A DNA stretch of 17,874 nt from positions 1-17,874 of the forward strand of contig CAINMG010000048.1 of assembly GCA_903850725.1 (NCBI GenBank), written 5' to 3'. Below, piece after piece: positions 6,490-14,186 of the stretch. The notes under the pieces are model-generated. The model saw only the letters and a list, made by a program, of their open reading frames with translations. It did no database searches and was not told the origin of the DNA. Source of the DNA: Candidatus Staskawiczbacteria bacterium (GTDB lineage: Bacteria > Patescibacteriota > Minisyncoccia > Minisyncoccales > Staskawiczbacteraceae). Positions within the stretch are counted from its first letter, which is position 1, and each line of letters begins with the position of its first letter. The position numbers were made by a program, and so were the translations under genes.

Positions 6490-8118
6490 TTATATTTCTT
6501 CTTTTTTTTCTTTGATAAAATACCTCCAGCGTTCTATAAACTCCACAAATACTGAAAATGGCATGTCAATCATTGCATTAAAGAACGCAGTAAAAGCATT
6601 GTATTTTTTCCATTTCATTGAAAGCCAACGGCCTAAACCCATTATTGGTAAAAGTAAAACATCACCCACAAAGCTAAAAAATCCCTCTTTTTCGTCTTCA
6701 ACTGCAAGCTCTCTGGCGCGTTTGCGGATAGCAGTTCCTGCAAATAAGATTAAGGCAATAAATATAATATTTATAATAATTGAAGTTACTGGAAAATTAA
6801 AAGATTTAAAGCCCCAAAAAATTAGTCCATAAGAAACAAAAGCTCCAAACAAATAAAACATCGAAACAATAGATTTTGCAAATAGCCCTCTTTTTTTATT
6901 AGGTCTTATCTCATAAGTATCGATTTTTTCTTTTTGGAAAGCAATTTTCATTATTTCCATAATAACAATGCTTAGATTTTTTGATGTTGGTGGGCGGATT
7001 GTAGAAACTAAAACAAACATTAAAAGCGTTGGAATTAAAACGTCAGCTGACAACATGTAGTAATTTAAATGACCAGTTAAAAATTTTGCCAACAAGACTT
7101 CTAAAAGTAATAAGGTAAGTATTTTTGTTAGGAAAATAGAGACTGTTGAGTAAATAGCTGCTCTGGATAATCTTGCTTTTAAAGTTTTGGATCTTTTTTT
7201 GTATGCTGATTTTATCAAATCTTCTAATTTTTCTGGAGTTGATATCTCATTTTCTATTTGCTCTATATTCTCTGAAGCCAAGACATCTCCCAACAAAAGG
7301 TATGGAGTGTCAAATTTTTCGCAGATAATATAGAATTTTTTAGATAATGGATGCGATAAATCTGATTCAATTTTCTTATATATTTTATAAATATTTTGGC
7401 TAATTTTTAAAATAAGTTCAGGCGAAGCATCAAGCCATTGTGGATATTTGTACTTTATTAAATTAAAACTTACCATTGGTTTGTCAAATTTAAAGAGTGC
7501 TTGTTGAATTGCAACATAAATTAAAACATTTTTATCTTCAGGGGCTAATATACCTGATTGAAAAATTTTATCTGAAACTCTTATTCTGTCTTTCATCAAT
7601 TCAAACATATAATTAATTAAAGCATTTTCTTTGATATCTGGCTCAATAACTTCTTCTATTTCGCAAGCTGAAATTTCAAGCAACCAATTATAAAATTGAA
7701 GACCTGTTTTATCTTTGTGAGATTCTGGAATATTTTTAAGAATTGTTATGTATTTGTTTATAACTTTTTGGACTTGAGCAATTTTTATTTCTGCAATAAA
7801 ATCATTTGGGAAATGACCTCCGCGAATTAATTCCATTATCAAGCTCTCAGCTATTGCGTTATCCTCTGGTAATTTTGTGCCTTCATTTATTTCAATACCT
7901 AAAAATCTTCTTTTTAGTTTACGAATTATAGCAGATCTTCTCATTAAATGTTCCTCTTGCCAATCTACTACTGTTCTTACTTGTTCATAAAGAGCAGCCA
8001 CTTTTGAAGCTACTTCATCTACATGTATTGTAGAAATACCTTCTTTAGGCTTTAGGGAACTTTGCCAAAATTTATATTTGTTTATTAAATTTTTTGTTGC
8101 TTGTGATAATTCTGCCAT
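6490..8118 (-). CDS. Uncharacterised membrane protein with large soluble N-terminal domain
   Basis: I do not recognise a named family. The 542 residues split into a soluble, helix-rich, charged N-terminal region (1-315) and a membrane part. Hydrophobic segments lie at about 321-347, 355-375, 412-437 and 443-464, and an amphipathic or re-entrant stretch covers about 479-498. There is no signal peptide. A basic KKRSKTLKARLSR segment before the first helix suggests that the N-terminal domain is cytoplasmic (positive-inside). The C-terminal tail is charged and ends KEKKEEI. It lies 84 bases after thrS on the same strand, probably as the second gene of that transcript, and is closed by the hairpin at 6454-6479. 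Base composition matches the housekeeping genes, so it looks native and long resident. Confidence 0.8.
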   Translation of the reverse strand: MAELSQATKNLINKYKFWQSSLKPKEGISTIHVDEVASKVAALYEQVRTVVDWQEEHLMRRSAIIRKLKRRFLGIEINEGTKLPEDNAIAESLIMELIRGGHFPNDFIAEIKIAQVQKVINKYITILKNIPESHKDKTGLQFYNWLLEISACEIEEVIEPDIKENALINYMFELMKDRIRVSDKIFQSGILAPEDKNVLIYVAIQQALFKFDKPMVSFNLIKYKYPQWLDASPELILKISQNIYKIYKKIESDLSHPLSKKFYIICEKFDTPYLLLGDVLASENIEQIENEISTPEKLEDLIKSAYKKRSKTLKARLSRAAIYSTVSIFLTKILTLLLLEVLLAKFLTGHLNYYMLSADVLIPTLLMFVLVSTIRPPTSKNLSIVIMEIMKIAFQKEKIDTYEIRPNKKRGLFAKSIVSMFYLFGAFVSYGLIFWGFKSFNFPVTSIIINIIFIALILFAGTAIRKRARELAVEDEKEGFFSFVGDVLLLPIMGLGRWLSMKWKKYNAFTAFFNAMIDMPFSVFVEFIERWRYFIKEKKEEI

Positions 8119-8124
8119 TTTTAT

Positions 8125-8203
8125 CGCTCGGCAATTAAATTTTTTTTGCGCCGAGAGCCTCTCTGCGGGGCACCCTCGTGCTCAAAAAAATTTATTGCCT
8201 CGC
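8125..8203. repeat. Structured palindromic element between thrS and the membrane-protein gene
   Basis: Almost the whole 84-base gap folds. Outer arms at about 8125-8147 and 8184-8203 (GCAATTAAATTTTTTT against AAAAAAATTTATTGC, one base skipped) enclose two GC-rich hairpins: CCGAGAG (8151-8157) with CTCT-g-CGG (8161-8168), and GCAC (8170-8173) with GTGC (8178-8181). It contrasts sharply with the AT-rich surroundings. It could be an interspersed palindrome, an RNA processing or stability element, or a partial terminator between the two genes. Confidence 0.6.
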
Positions 8204-10029
8204 TATATTTTATTTTTAATTTCGTTATTAATTTTATCTATAAAAGCGTCTACTGGCATTTGGCCTAAGTCGCCTTTGCCTCTTTGTCTTACAGATAAGG
8301 CATTAGCTTGAATTTCTTTATCTCCTAAAATTAAAAGATAAGGAACTTTTTGCATTTCTGCAGTCCTTATTTTTTTACCCAGCGTCTCAGCTTCATCTCT
8401 AATTTCTAATCTGATGTTATTCTCAAGTAATTTTTGTTTAATTATATTGGCATATTCTAAATGTTTTTCAGAAATTGGAATTATAGAAACTTGAACAGGG
8501 GATAGCCAAACAGGGAATGCCCCAGCATAATGTTCTATTAAAACTCCAATAAATCTTTCAAAAGACCCGAATAGTGCTCTATGTAACATATAAGGTCTTT
8601 CTTTTTCTCCTTTATCATTTATAAATGAAATATCAAATCTTTCTGGTAAATTAAAATCAAATTGCAATGTAGAACATTGCCATTCTCTGCCAATAGCATC
8701 TTTAACTTTAAAATCTAATTTTGGGCCGTAAAAGACTGCTCCTCCAATATCTTTTTGAATATTAAGATTTTTTTCTTTGGCAACTTTTTCTAATATTTCT
8801 TCAGTAAATTTCCAGCCTTTATTATCTCCAGCATATTTTTTGGATTTAGGATCTCTTACAGATAAATAAACATTAACATCTCTAATATCAAAACCAAATG
8901 ATTTGTATATAAATAAAATAAAATCAATAACTTTTTTAAGCTCAATTTCAACCTGATCTGGTCTACATATTATATGTGCATCGTCTTGAGTAAAGCCACG
9001 GACGCGAGTAAGTCCAGAAAGCTCACCTTTTTTCTCAAACCTATAAACTGTTCCACATTCTGCCCATCTAAGTGGAAGTTCACGATATGATTTTGGTTTA
9101 TCTTTGAAAATTTGTAGGTGAAAAGGGCAATTCATTGGTTTTAGCAAGAATTGTTCAGAATCTTTTACTTTCTCATTTTTTTGTTTTTCTTCTAGAGTTT
9201 GACCAATTTCAATCGGTGGATACATGCTAGCATTGTAAAAGCCCCAATGCCCAGATGTTTCCCATAATATTTTATTTCCGATGTGAGGAGTTCTTACTAA
9301 ATCATATCCATTTTTTAGATGCTCCTGATACCAGAAATCTTCTATAATTCTCCATAATAAAGCGCCTTTTGGATGCCATAATGGTAGGCCAGATCCAACT
9401 AGTTGGTCAATATGAAATAAATCAAGCTTTTCGCCAAGTATTCTGTGGTCTCGGCGTTCCGCTTCTTCTTGCATTATTATATATTTTTGTAATTCATCTT
9501 TTGTTGAAAATGCCAAACCATAGATACGAGTTAACATTTTGTTTTTTTCTGAGCCTTTCCAATAAGCTCCGGCAATTTTGGTAAGTTTAAATGTATCTGG
9601 TTTTATTTCTGAAGTATTTTTGATGTGTGGGCCTTTGCACAGATCCACGAAAGGTTGTAGGTTGTAGGTTGTAGGTTGTAGTTTTTTGTCTGGCTCGGTT
9701 GTGTAAATTGACACAGTTTTGCCTGGTAGGTCTTTGATAAGCTCTAATTTAAAAGGCTGGTCCTTGAACAATTTTTTAGCAACTAATTTGGTAATATTTT
9801 TTTTAGTAAATTTTTGATTCTGTATAATTATCTCTTTCATTTTGGTTTCTATCTGTTGCAAGTCTTCTGGGGCTAAGGTTCGCGTAAGCAAAAAATCATA
9901 ATAAAATCCGTTTTCTATGGCCGGACCCATTCCAAGCTTTGTTTTAGGATACAAACTTAAAATAGCTTGCGCCATTATGTGAGATAGAGAATGCCTAATT
10001 TGCTCTAATTCGATATTTTCTTTTTCCAT
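8203..10029 (-). CDS. thrS: Threonyl-tRNA synthetase lacking the TGS domain
   Basis: Charges tRNA(Thr). The 608 residues begin directly in the editing-domain region (RHSLSHIMAQA), so the N-terminal TGS domain of E. coli ThrS is absent. The editing-site ligands H13, H17, C131 and H135 (CKGPH) are present. The class II core holds motif 1 near 222-248, the zinc ligands C301 (PMNCPFH), H352 (DDAH) and H483, motif 2 at about 321-346 (RWAECGTVYRFE) and motif 3 at 481-493 (LHRALFGSFERF). The anticodon-binding domain starts near 510. Residues 117-126 (LQPTTYNLQP) come from a 7-bp tandem repeat inserted before FVDLCKGPH. The start is supported by a promoter 42 bases upstream; no SD is visible. Confidence 0.96.
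   Translation of the reverse strand: MEKENIELEQIRHSLSHIMAQAILSLYPKTKLGMGPAIENGFYYDFLLTRTLAPEDLQQIETKMKEIIIQNQKFTKKNITKLVAKKLFKDQPFKLELIKDLPGKTVSIYTTEPDKKLQPTTYNLQPFVDLCKGPHIKNTSEIKPDTFKLTKIAGAYWKGSEKNKMLTRIYGLAFSTKDELQKYIIMQEEAERRDHRILGEKLDLFHIDQLVGSGLPLWHPKGALLWRIIEDFWYQEHLKNGYDLVRTPHIGNKILWETSGHWGFYNASMYPPIEIGQTLEEKQKNEKVKDSEQFLLKPMNCPFHLQIFKDKPKSYRELPLRWAECGTVYRFEKKGELSGLTRVRGFTQDDAHIICRPDQVEIELKKVIDFILFIYKSFGFDIRDVNVYLSVRDPKSKKYAGDNKGWKFTEEILEKVAKEKNLNIQKDIGGAVFYGPKLDFKVKDAIGREWQCSTLQFDFNLPERFDISFINDKGEKERPYMLHRALFGSFERFIGVLIEHYAGAFPVWLSPVQVSIIPISEKHLEYANIIKQKLLENNIRLEIRDEAETLGKKIRTAEMQKVPYLLILGDKEIQANALSVRQRGKGDLGQMPVDAFIDKINNEIKNKI
9653..9681. repeat. 7-bp tandem repeat (4 copies) inside thrS
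   Basis: GGTTGTA is repeated four times without error (9653-9680), plus one more G. Because 7 bp steps through all frames over 21 bp, the array stays open and encodes LQPTTYNLQP (ThrS 117-126) on the minus strand. It lies in a loop between SIYTTEPDKK and FVDLCKGPH, adjacent to two editing-site ligands. Confidence 0.9.
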
Positions 10030-10070
10030 ATTTTTATATTTTATAAATTAATGTATTAAGTTATTTATCA

Positions 10071-10099
10071 ATTCTACCACTATAAAACAATCAAGTAAA
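10071..10099 (-). promoter_or_regulatory. Probable thrS promoter in left arm of inverted repeat
   Basis: On the minus strand TTTACT (10099-10094), a 17-base spacer and TAGAAT (10076-10071) preceded by TGG form an extended -10 promoter. This gives a leader of about 35 bases before the thrS ATG. Confidence 0.5.
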
Positions 10100-10168
10100 C
10101 CCTTCACCATTTATTTGTGGCATAATATATGCTTTTGATTATATATTAATAATGGTGAAGGGTAAACC

Positions 10169-10196
10169 TTGATTTTATATTTTATTGTGGTATTAT
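10169..10196 (+). promoter_or_regulatory. Probable promoter of the 10275 gene
   Basis: TTGATT (10169-10174), 16 bases, then TATTAT (10191-10196) preceded by TGG (extended -10). Transcription would start near 10203, a few bases before the leader ORF at 10210. Confidence 0.6.
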
Positions 10197-10209
10197 CTAC
10201 CCAGCACAT

Positions 10210-10278
10210 ATGGCGATTTTTGGAGCGGGTGTTTCGCCTCAAAATAGCCAAGACATTTGGACGGGAGAATGGCGATGA
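10210..10278 (+). CDS. Possible 22-residue leader peptide, translationally coupled
   Basis: An ATG at 10210 opens a 22-codon frame starting MAIFGAGVSP and ending GEWR with TGA at 10276-10278. The stop overlaps the ATG of the next gene as ATGA (10275-10278), the typical geometry of translational coupling, and its 3' end carries the GGGAG ribosome site for that gene. It starts about seven bases from the predicted transcription start, so it would be read from a nearly leaderless end. It has no homology I recognise. It could be a coupling or attenuation leader, or chance. Confidence 0.35.
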   Translation: MAIFGAGVSPQNSQDIWTGEWR

Positions 10279-10790
10279 TTCGGCAAAGAATTCGGATTGT
10301 ATTGTCGGTTGTGATTGTGGGCGCAACAATCTACATTCTGTCATTTGGGTTGGGTTTTTTGGAAAGTTGTTTCTGGATTGCCGCGGCTTTAATGGCAATT
10401 AGCCTGCTCTCTAGTGTCTGTTCATGTCCGGGCAAGGCCAGTTTGGATAGACTGGCTAATGAAAAATTGATTGTAGCTCAGGCATTTGCAAAATGCCTAG
10501 AAGAATATTTCCAGGGGGAGTGTTTTTGCTTTGATTCATTCGTAGCAATCGAAGTAACCAGAAACCATGCGAATGAATTTGGTTGTGCATTTTCAGAAAG
10601 CGGCGTAGTCCGTGCGCTTGGGATTGTCACATTCAAGAAAGCCAATTACGTGACAGTCCATGCTATTACCGATAGTAGCAATAAAGTGGTAGATTACCAT
10701 GTTGCTGAATTAAAGCGATATTGGAAAAAAGGTGCGGACGAGGAGATTCTTGTTGAACTCAATGAAAAGGGGCAGTGGAGGGAGGACTAA
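10275..10790 (+). CDS. Small membrane protein of unknown function
   Basis: A 171-residue protein I do not recognise. Two adjacent hydrophobic helices lie at about 5-25 and 28-49 and form a hairpin with a short FLES turn. They are followed by a cysteine-bearing junction (VCSCPGK, 48-54) and a soluble C-terminal domain rich in alternating hydrophobic residues, with ECFCFDSF (82-89) and a basic LKRYWKKG near 147-154. ATG 10275 is preferred over in-frame TTG 10257 and ATG 10269 because GGGAG (10263-10267) lies 7 bases upstream and the leader ORF stop overlaps it. The gene has its own promoter and terminator, and one counted line has 38% GC against 22% in thrS, so it may be acquired. Confidence 0.7.
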   Translation: MIRQRIRIVLSVVIVGATIYILSFGLGFLESCFWIAAALMAISLLSSVCSCPGKASLDRLANEKLIVAQAFAKCLEEYFQGECFCFDSFVAIEVTRNHANEFGCAFSESGVVRALGIVTFKKANYVTVHAITDSSNKVVDYHVAELKRYWKKGADEEILVELNEKGQWRED

Positions 10791-10806
10791 GAAGCCTCTT
10801 CTGCCG

Positions 10807-10845
10807 AAAAAAAACAACCCACGGCTGGACCGCGGGTTTTCTTTT
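10807..10845. terminator. Bidirectional terminator between the 10275 gene and dnaE
   Basis: Stem AACCCaCGG (10816-10824) pairs with CCGcGGGTT (10830-10838), with one A·C mismatch and loop CTGGA. A T-rich tail (10837-10845) follows on the plus strand and an eight-A run (10807-10814) precedes it, which gives a strong U tract for transcripts coming from dnaE. Confidence 0.88.
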
Positions 10846-10871
10846 GCAAAATTTATACAGAAACCCGGTAT

Positions 10872-10888
10872 CAGATACCCGGTATCTG
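10872..10888. repeat. 17-bp perfect palindrome after dnaE
   Basis: CAGATACCCGGTATCTG is a perfect palindrome around a central C, 6 bases past the dnaE stop. CCCGGTATC also occurs just upstream (10864-10872) as a direct repeat. It would fold as an extra hairpin in the dnaE 3' end ahead of the terminator, or serve as a dyad binding site. Confidence 0.6.
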
Positions 10889-10893
10889 TGAGA

Positions 10894-13800
10894 TTAGATT
10901 TCTCTGGGAGTGACAATTTCTTGGATGTCATCGGCCACAACTTTGAGCTCGCCATTACGATCATCTACACGACCAGCTATAAAAACAATTTTGTTTTCTT
11001 GTAGGGCTAGGGGATTGGCTTCAAGCAAATTTGGGAAAACTACTATTTCCATTTTACTAGTTAAATCCTCGAGTTTCATAAAAAGCATTGGTTTGCCTGT
11101 TTTGGTAATAATTTTTTTAACTCCAGATATAATTCCTCCAAGAACTATTTTTTTGTTTACAATAGTATTATTTATTTTGGAGATTGGAAAGCATTTTGAT
11201 TCAAAAAGTTTGCGATAACTAGCCAAAGGGTGTGAGCTTACAAAAAGGCCCAATAATTCTTTTTCCCACATTAATTTTTCAAAAGGTTTAGCGGGAACAG
11301 CTGGTTCTAATTTTATTTCAGTATAAACTGCTTTAACAGAGGCAAAAAGACCAATTTGAGGAGAAGCTTTATTTTTTTGGTTTTCTCTGGCAATTTCTAA
11401 AAGCTTTTCTAAATTTTGCAAAAGTTGATTTCTTTCGGCAAATTGATCAAAAGCTCCAGCTTTAATTAAAGCTTCCATTGATTTTTTATTTAAATCTTTG
11501 CTACTTACTCTATAGATAAAATCTGACATTGTTTTAAATGCTCCATTTTCCTTTCTTTCTTTGGTTGTAGCTTCAATTATTCCTTCACCTACATTTTTAA
11601 TGGCTATTAAACCAAATCTAATTTGATTTTTATCTGGCACTACTGTAAAGTTTTTTAAAGATTCATTTATATTTGGTGGGAGCACCTCAATTTGCATTTT
11701 TTTACACTCTTCTATTAATACAGCAATTCTTTCTACGTCTGCTCTTTCTGAAGTAAGAACTGAAGCCATAAATTCTACAGGATAGTGAGCTTTTAAATAG
11801 GCTGTTTGGTAAGCAATTAAAGCATAAGCTGCTGAATGTGATTTATTAAATCCATAAGCAGCAAAAGGTAAAATCCATTGCCAAAGCTCTTCTGCAATTT
11901 TTTTATCAACTCCATTGTTTATAGCTCCATTAATAAATTTTTGTTCTTGAGCATCAAGAAGTTCTTTAATTTTTTTACCAACTGCTTTTCTTAAAACATC
12001 AGCTTCACCTAAAGTAAATCCACAGATTTCTTGAGCTATTTTCATTAATTGCTCTTGATATATACAAATTCCTTGAGTCTCTTTTAAAATTGGCTCTAAT
12101 TTTGGATGCAAATAACTAATTTTTTGATTACCATGTTTTCTGGCAATATAATCTGGAATAAATTGCATAGGTCCTGGGCGGTATAAAGCAACCATAGCTG
12201 TAATATCATTAAAGTTAGATGGCACAAGTTCTTTTAAATATCTTTTCATTCCATCAGATTCTAGTTGGAACACGGAAGTAGTTAAAGCCTGTTGCAAAAG
12301 TTCATAAGTTGCCTGATCTCCTTGTGGAATATCATCAATATTAACTTTTTCATTTCTTATAACATAAATTCTAGCTAAAGTATCTTCAATAATTGTTAAG
12401 TTTTTAAGCCCCAAAAAATCCATTTTTAAAAGTCCTAAATCTTCAATTGCATGCATTTCAAATTGAGTTACAATGCTGTTTTCGCCACCTGGTCCTGGTG
12501 GATGTTGCAAGGGCACAGATTCTGTCAATGGATCTTTTGCTATCACAACACCACAAGCATGAGTTGAAGCGTGTCTTGCAACTCCTTCAAGTTTTTTAGC
12601 TAAATCAATTAGTTTTGTTGCCTGAGGATCATTTTTATATAAATCTTTAAATTCATCAATTTTTTCTAAGGTTTCTTCTAAATCCATTCCAGTTGGAATC
12701 ATTTTAGCCATTGCATCACAGTAACTATATGTATATCCTAAAGCTCTTCCTACATCTCTTATTACAGCGCGAGCAGCCATTGTTCCAAAGGTAATAATTT
12801 GAGCTACATGGTCTGCGCCATATTTTTCTGAAACATATTTTAAAACTTCATCTCTTCTTCGGTCTGTAAAATCCATATCAATATCAGGCATAGAAATTCT
12901 TTCTGGGTTCAAAAATCTTTCAAAAAGCAAATTATGGTCAAGTGGGTTTACATTAGTAATATTTGTTAAATAACAAACCAAAGACCCACCAGCAGATCCA
13001 CGGCCAGGGCCTACAACAATCCTATTATTTTTTGCCCAGTTTACAAAATCTTGCACAATCAAAATATATCCTGCAAATCCAGTTTTGTTGATTACAGATA
13101 ATTCATAATCCATTCTTTCGCGAGCTTTTTTCAAATATTCTGCATCTTTATCCGAGAATCTTTTTTGCAGTCCAATCTCGCAAAGTTCTGTAAGATATTG
13201 CTCTGCAGTTTTGCCATCGGGCACAGGGAAGTTGGGGAGTTTGGTTTTGCCAAGTTCAAACTGAAAGTTGCACAAATCAGCAATTTTTTGTGTGTTGGAA
13301 ATTGCTTCGGGTACATGAATAAAATTCTTTGCCATTTCTTCTGGAGGAGTCATTGAGACATCAATACCCATTAAAGATAATCTTTCAGGATCATTTGGAT
13401 CTGAGCCAGTGTTAATTAGCATCAGCACATCTTGAGCTTCGGCATCTTCCTTGCGTAAATAGTGTATGTCATTGGTAGCAACAAGTGGGATATTAAGTTT
13501 TTTAGATAACTCTATTAATCTTTCATTTGCTTTAACTTGATCTTCTATTTCTGGGTGATGTTGGAGTTCAAGATAAAAACTATCTTTACCAAAAAGTTTT
13601 TGATATTTCAAAGCTAATTCTTCAGCTTCTTGATATTTGCCAGCTAGCAAAAAGCGGGGGATTTGCCCTTGAATGCAAGCAGACAAGGCAATTAAGCCTT
13701 CAGCATGCTCTGCTAAAAGTTCATTATCAATTCTGGGCTTGTAATAATATCCATCTAAGTGAGCTTTAGTAACCAATTTTACTAAATTTTTATAACCGAT

Positions 13801-14088
13801 TTCATTTTTAGCAAGCAAAATTAAATGATATCTTTTAATATCAATGTTGGCTCGCTTGAGTAAATGACTTTCTGGGCTTACATATATCTCTACTCCGATT
13901 ATGGGTTTTAGGCCTTTGGCTTTGGCTTTTTTAAAAAATTCTACTGCTCCATACATTACGCCGTGGTCCGTTAAAGCAACTGAATCCATACCAAGTTCTT
14001 TGACATAATCAAGTAGGTCATCAATTTTGGCCGTGCCATCTAGTAGGGAATAATGTGAGTGAACGTGTAAATGAGTAAACTTTACCAT
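10894..14088 (-). CDS. dnaE: DNA polymerase III alpha subunit DnaE
   Basis: Replicative polymerase of 1064 residues. The N-terminal PHP domain shows FTHLHVHSHYSLLDG (4-18) with H6, H8, H10 and H12, LTDHG (39-43) and GVEIYV. The palm has GPGRGSAGGSLVCYLT (360-375) and the catalytic aspartates D402-x-D404 in PDIDMDF, and MDFLGLKNLT carries the third, D557. The thumb, fingers and helix-hairpin-helix regions follow. A C-terminal OB fold (about 975-1055, VLGGIISGVKK to GRVDDRNGELKV) ends the protein. It has no PolC-type exonuclease insert, and is shorter than E. coli DnaE (1160) mainly at the C-terminus. It has its own promoter divergent from the tRNA, no SD, and a shared terminator downstream. 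Confidence 0.98.
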   Translation of the reverse strand: MVKFTHLHVHSHYSLLDGTAKIDDLLDYVKELGMDSVALTDHGVMYGAVEFFKKAKAKGLKPIIGVEIYVSPESHLLKRANIDIKRYHLILLAKNEIGYKNLVKLVTKAHLDGYYYKPRIDNELLAEHAEGLIALSACIQGQIPRFLLAGKYQEAEELALKYQKLFGKDSFYLELQHHPEIEDQVKANERLIELSKKLNIPLVATNDIHYLRKEDAEAQDVLMLINTGSDPNDPERLSLMGIDVSMTPPEEMAKNFIHVPEAISNTQKIADLCNFQFELGKTKLPNFPVPDGKTAEQYLTELCEIGLQKRFSDKDAEYLKKARERMDYELSVINKTGFAGYILIVQDFVNWAKNNRIVVGPGRGSAGGSLVCYLTNITNVNPLDHNLLFERFLNPERISMPDIDMDFTDRRRDEVLKYVSEKYGADHVAQIITFGTMAARAVIRDVGRALGYTYSYCDAMAKMIPTGMDLEETLEKIDEFKDLYKNDPQATKLIDLAKKLEGVARHASTHACGVVIAKDPLTESVPLQHPPGPGGENSIVTQFEMHAIEDLGLLKMDFLGLKNLTIIEDTLARIYVIRNEKVNIDDIPQGDQATYELLQQALTTSVFQLESDGMKRYLKELVPSNFNDITAMVALYRPGPMQFIPDYIARKHGNQKISYLHPKLEPILKETQGICIYQEQLMKIAQEICGFTLGEADVLRKAVGKKIKELLDAQEQKFINGAINNGVDKKIAEELWQWILPFAAYGFNKSHSAAYALIAYQTAYLKAHYPVEFMASVLTSERADVERIAVLIEECKKMQIEVLPPNINESLKNFTVVPDKNQIRFGLIAIKNVGEGIIEATTKERKENGAFKTMSDFIYRVSSKDLNKKSMEALIKAGAFDQFAERNQLLQNLEKLLEIARENQKNKASPQIGLFASVKAVYTEIKLEPAVPAKPFEKLMWEKELLGLFVSSHPLASYRKLFESKCFPISKINNTIVNKKIVLGGIISGVKKIITKTGKPMLFMKLEDLTSKMEIVVFPNLLEANPLALQENKIVFIAGRVDDRNGELKVVADDIQEIVTPREI

Positions 14089-14109
14089 AATTTTTATTTT
14101 TGATTATTC

Positions 14110-14138
14110 ATTTTACTTTTTATATTTTTTTATTGCAA
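14110..14138 (-). promoter_or_regulatory. Probable dnaE promoter
   Basis: On the minus strand TTGCAA (14138-14133), 17 bases, TAAAAT (14115-14110). The predicted start leaves a leader of about 15 bases before the ATG and no SD. It is divergent from, and only 3 bases away from, the -35 of the tRNA promoter. Confidence 0.6.
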
Positions 14139-14141
14139 CCA

Positions 14142-14170
14142 TTGACATAATTATTGTTATAAATTATAAA
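14142..14170 (+). promoter_or_regulatory. Near-consensus promoter of the tRNA gene
   Basis: TTGACA (14142-14147), exactly 17 bases, TATAAA (14165-14170), ending 16 bases before the mature tRNA 5' end. This is among the best sigma-70-type promoters in the window, as expected for a stable RNA. Confidence 0.9.
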
Positions 14171-14186
14171 AAAGATAGTAATACTT

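Larger units (their letters stand above)
10070..10196. repeat. Imperfect inverted repeat carrying divergent promoters
   Basis: The core arms ACCCTTCACCATT (10100-10112) and AATGGTGAAGGGT (10151-10163) are perfect inverted copies. Similarity continues outward for about 25 more bases: on both sides it reads CTTGATT, then an AT-rich spacer, then GTGGTA and a -10-like hexamer. The central 38 bases are AT-rich and contain another TGGCATAAT on the plus strand. Confidence 0.7.

Noticed and set aside
8078..8311. 77-codon forward frame spanning the thrS-membrane gene gap
   Set aside because: Overlaps both real genes in antisense and consists largely of the structured repeat.
9653..9681. CRISPR-like repeat array
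   Set aside because: Units are 7 bp, directly adjacent and without spacers; no cas gene is present.
10257..10274. TTG start for the small membrane protein
   Set aside because: No ribosome site before it; GGGAG and the ATGA overlap support ATG 10275.
10111..10398. 95-codon minus frame over the divergent promoter region
   Set aside because: Runs through the inverted repeat and antisense to the membrane protein, with no coding features.
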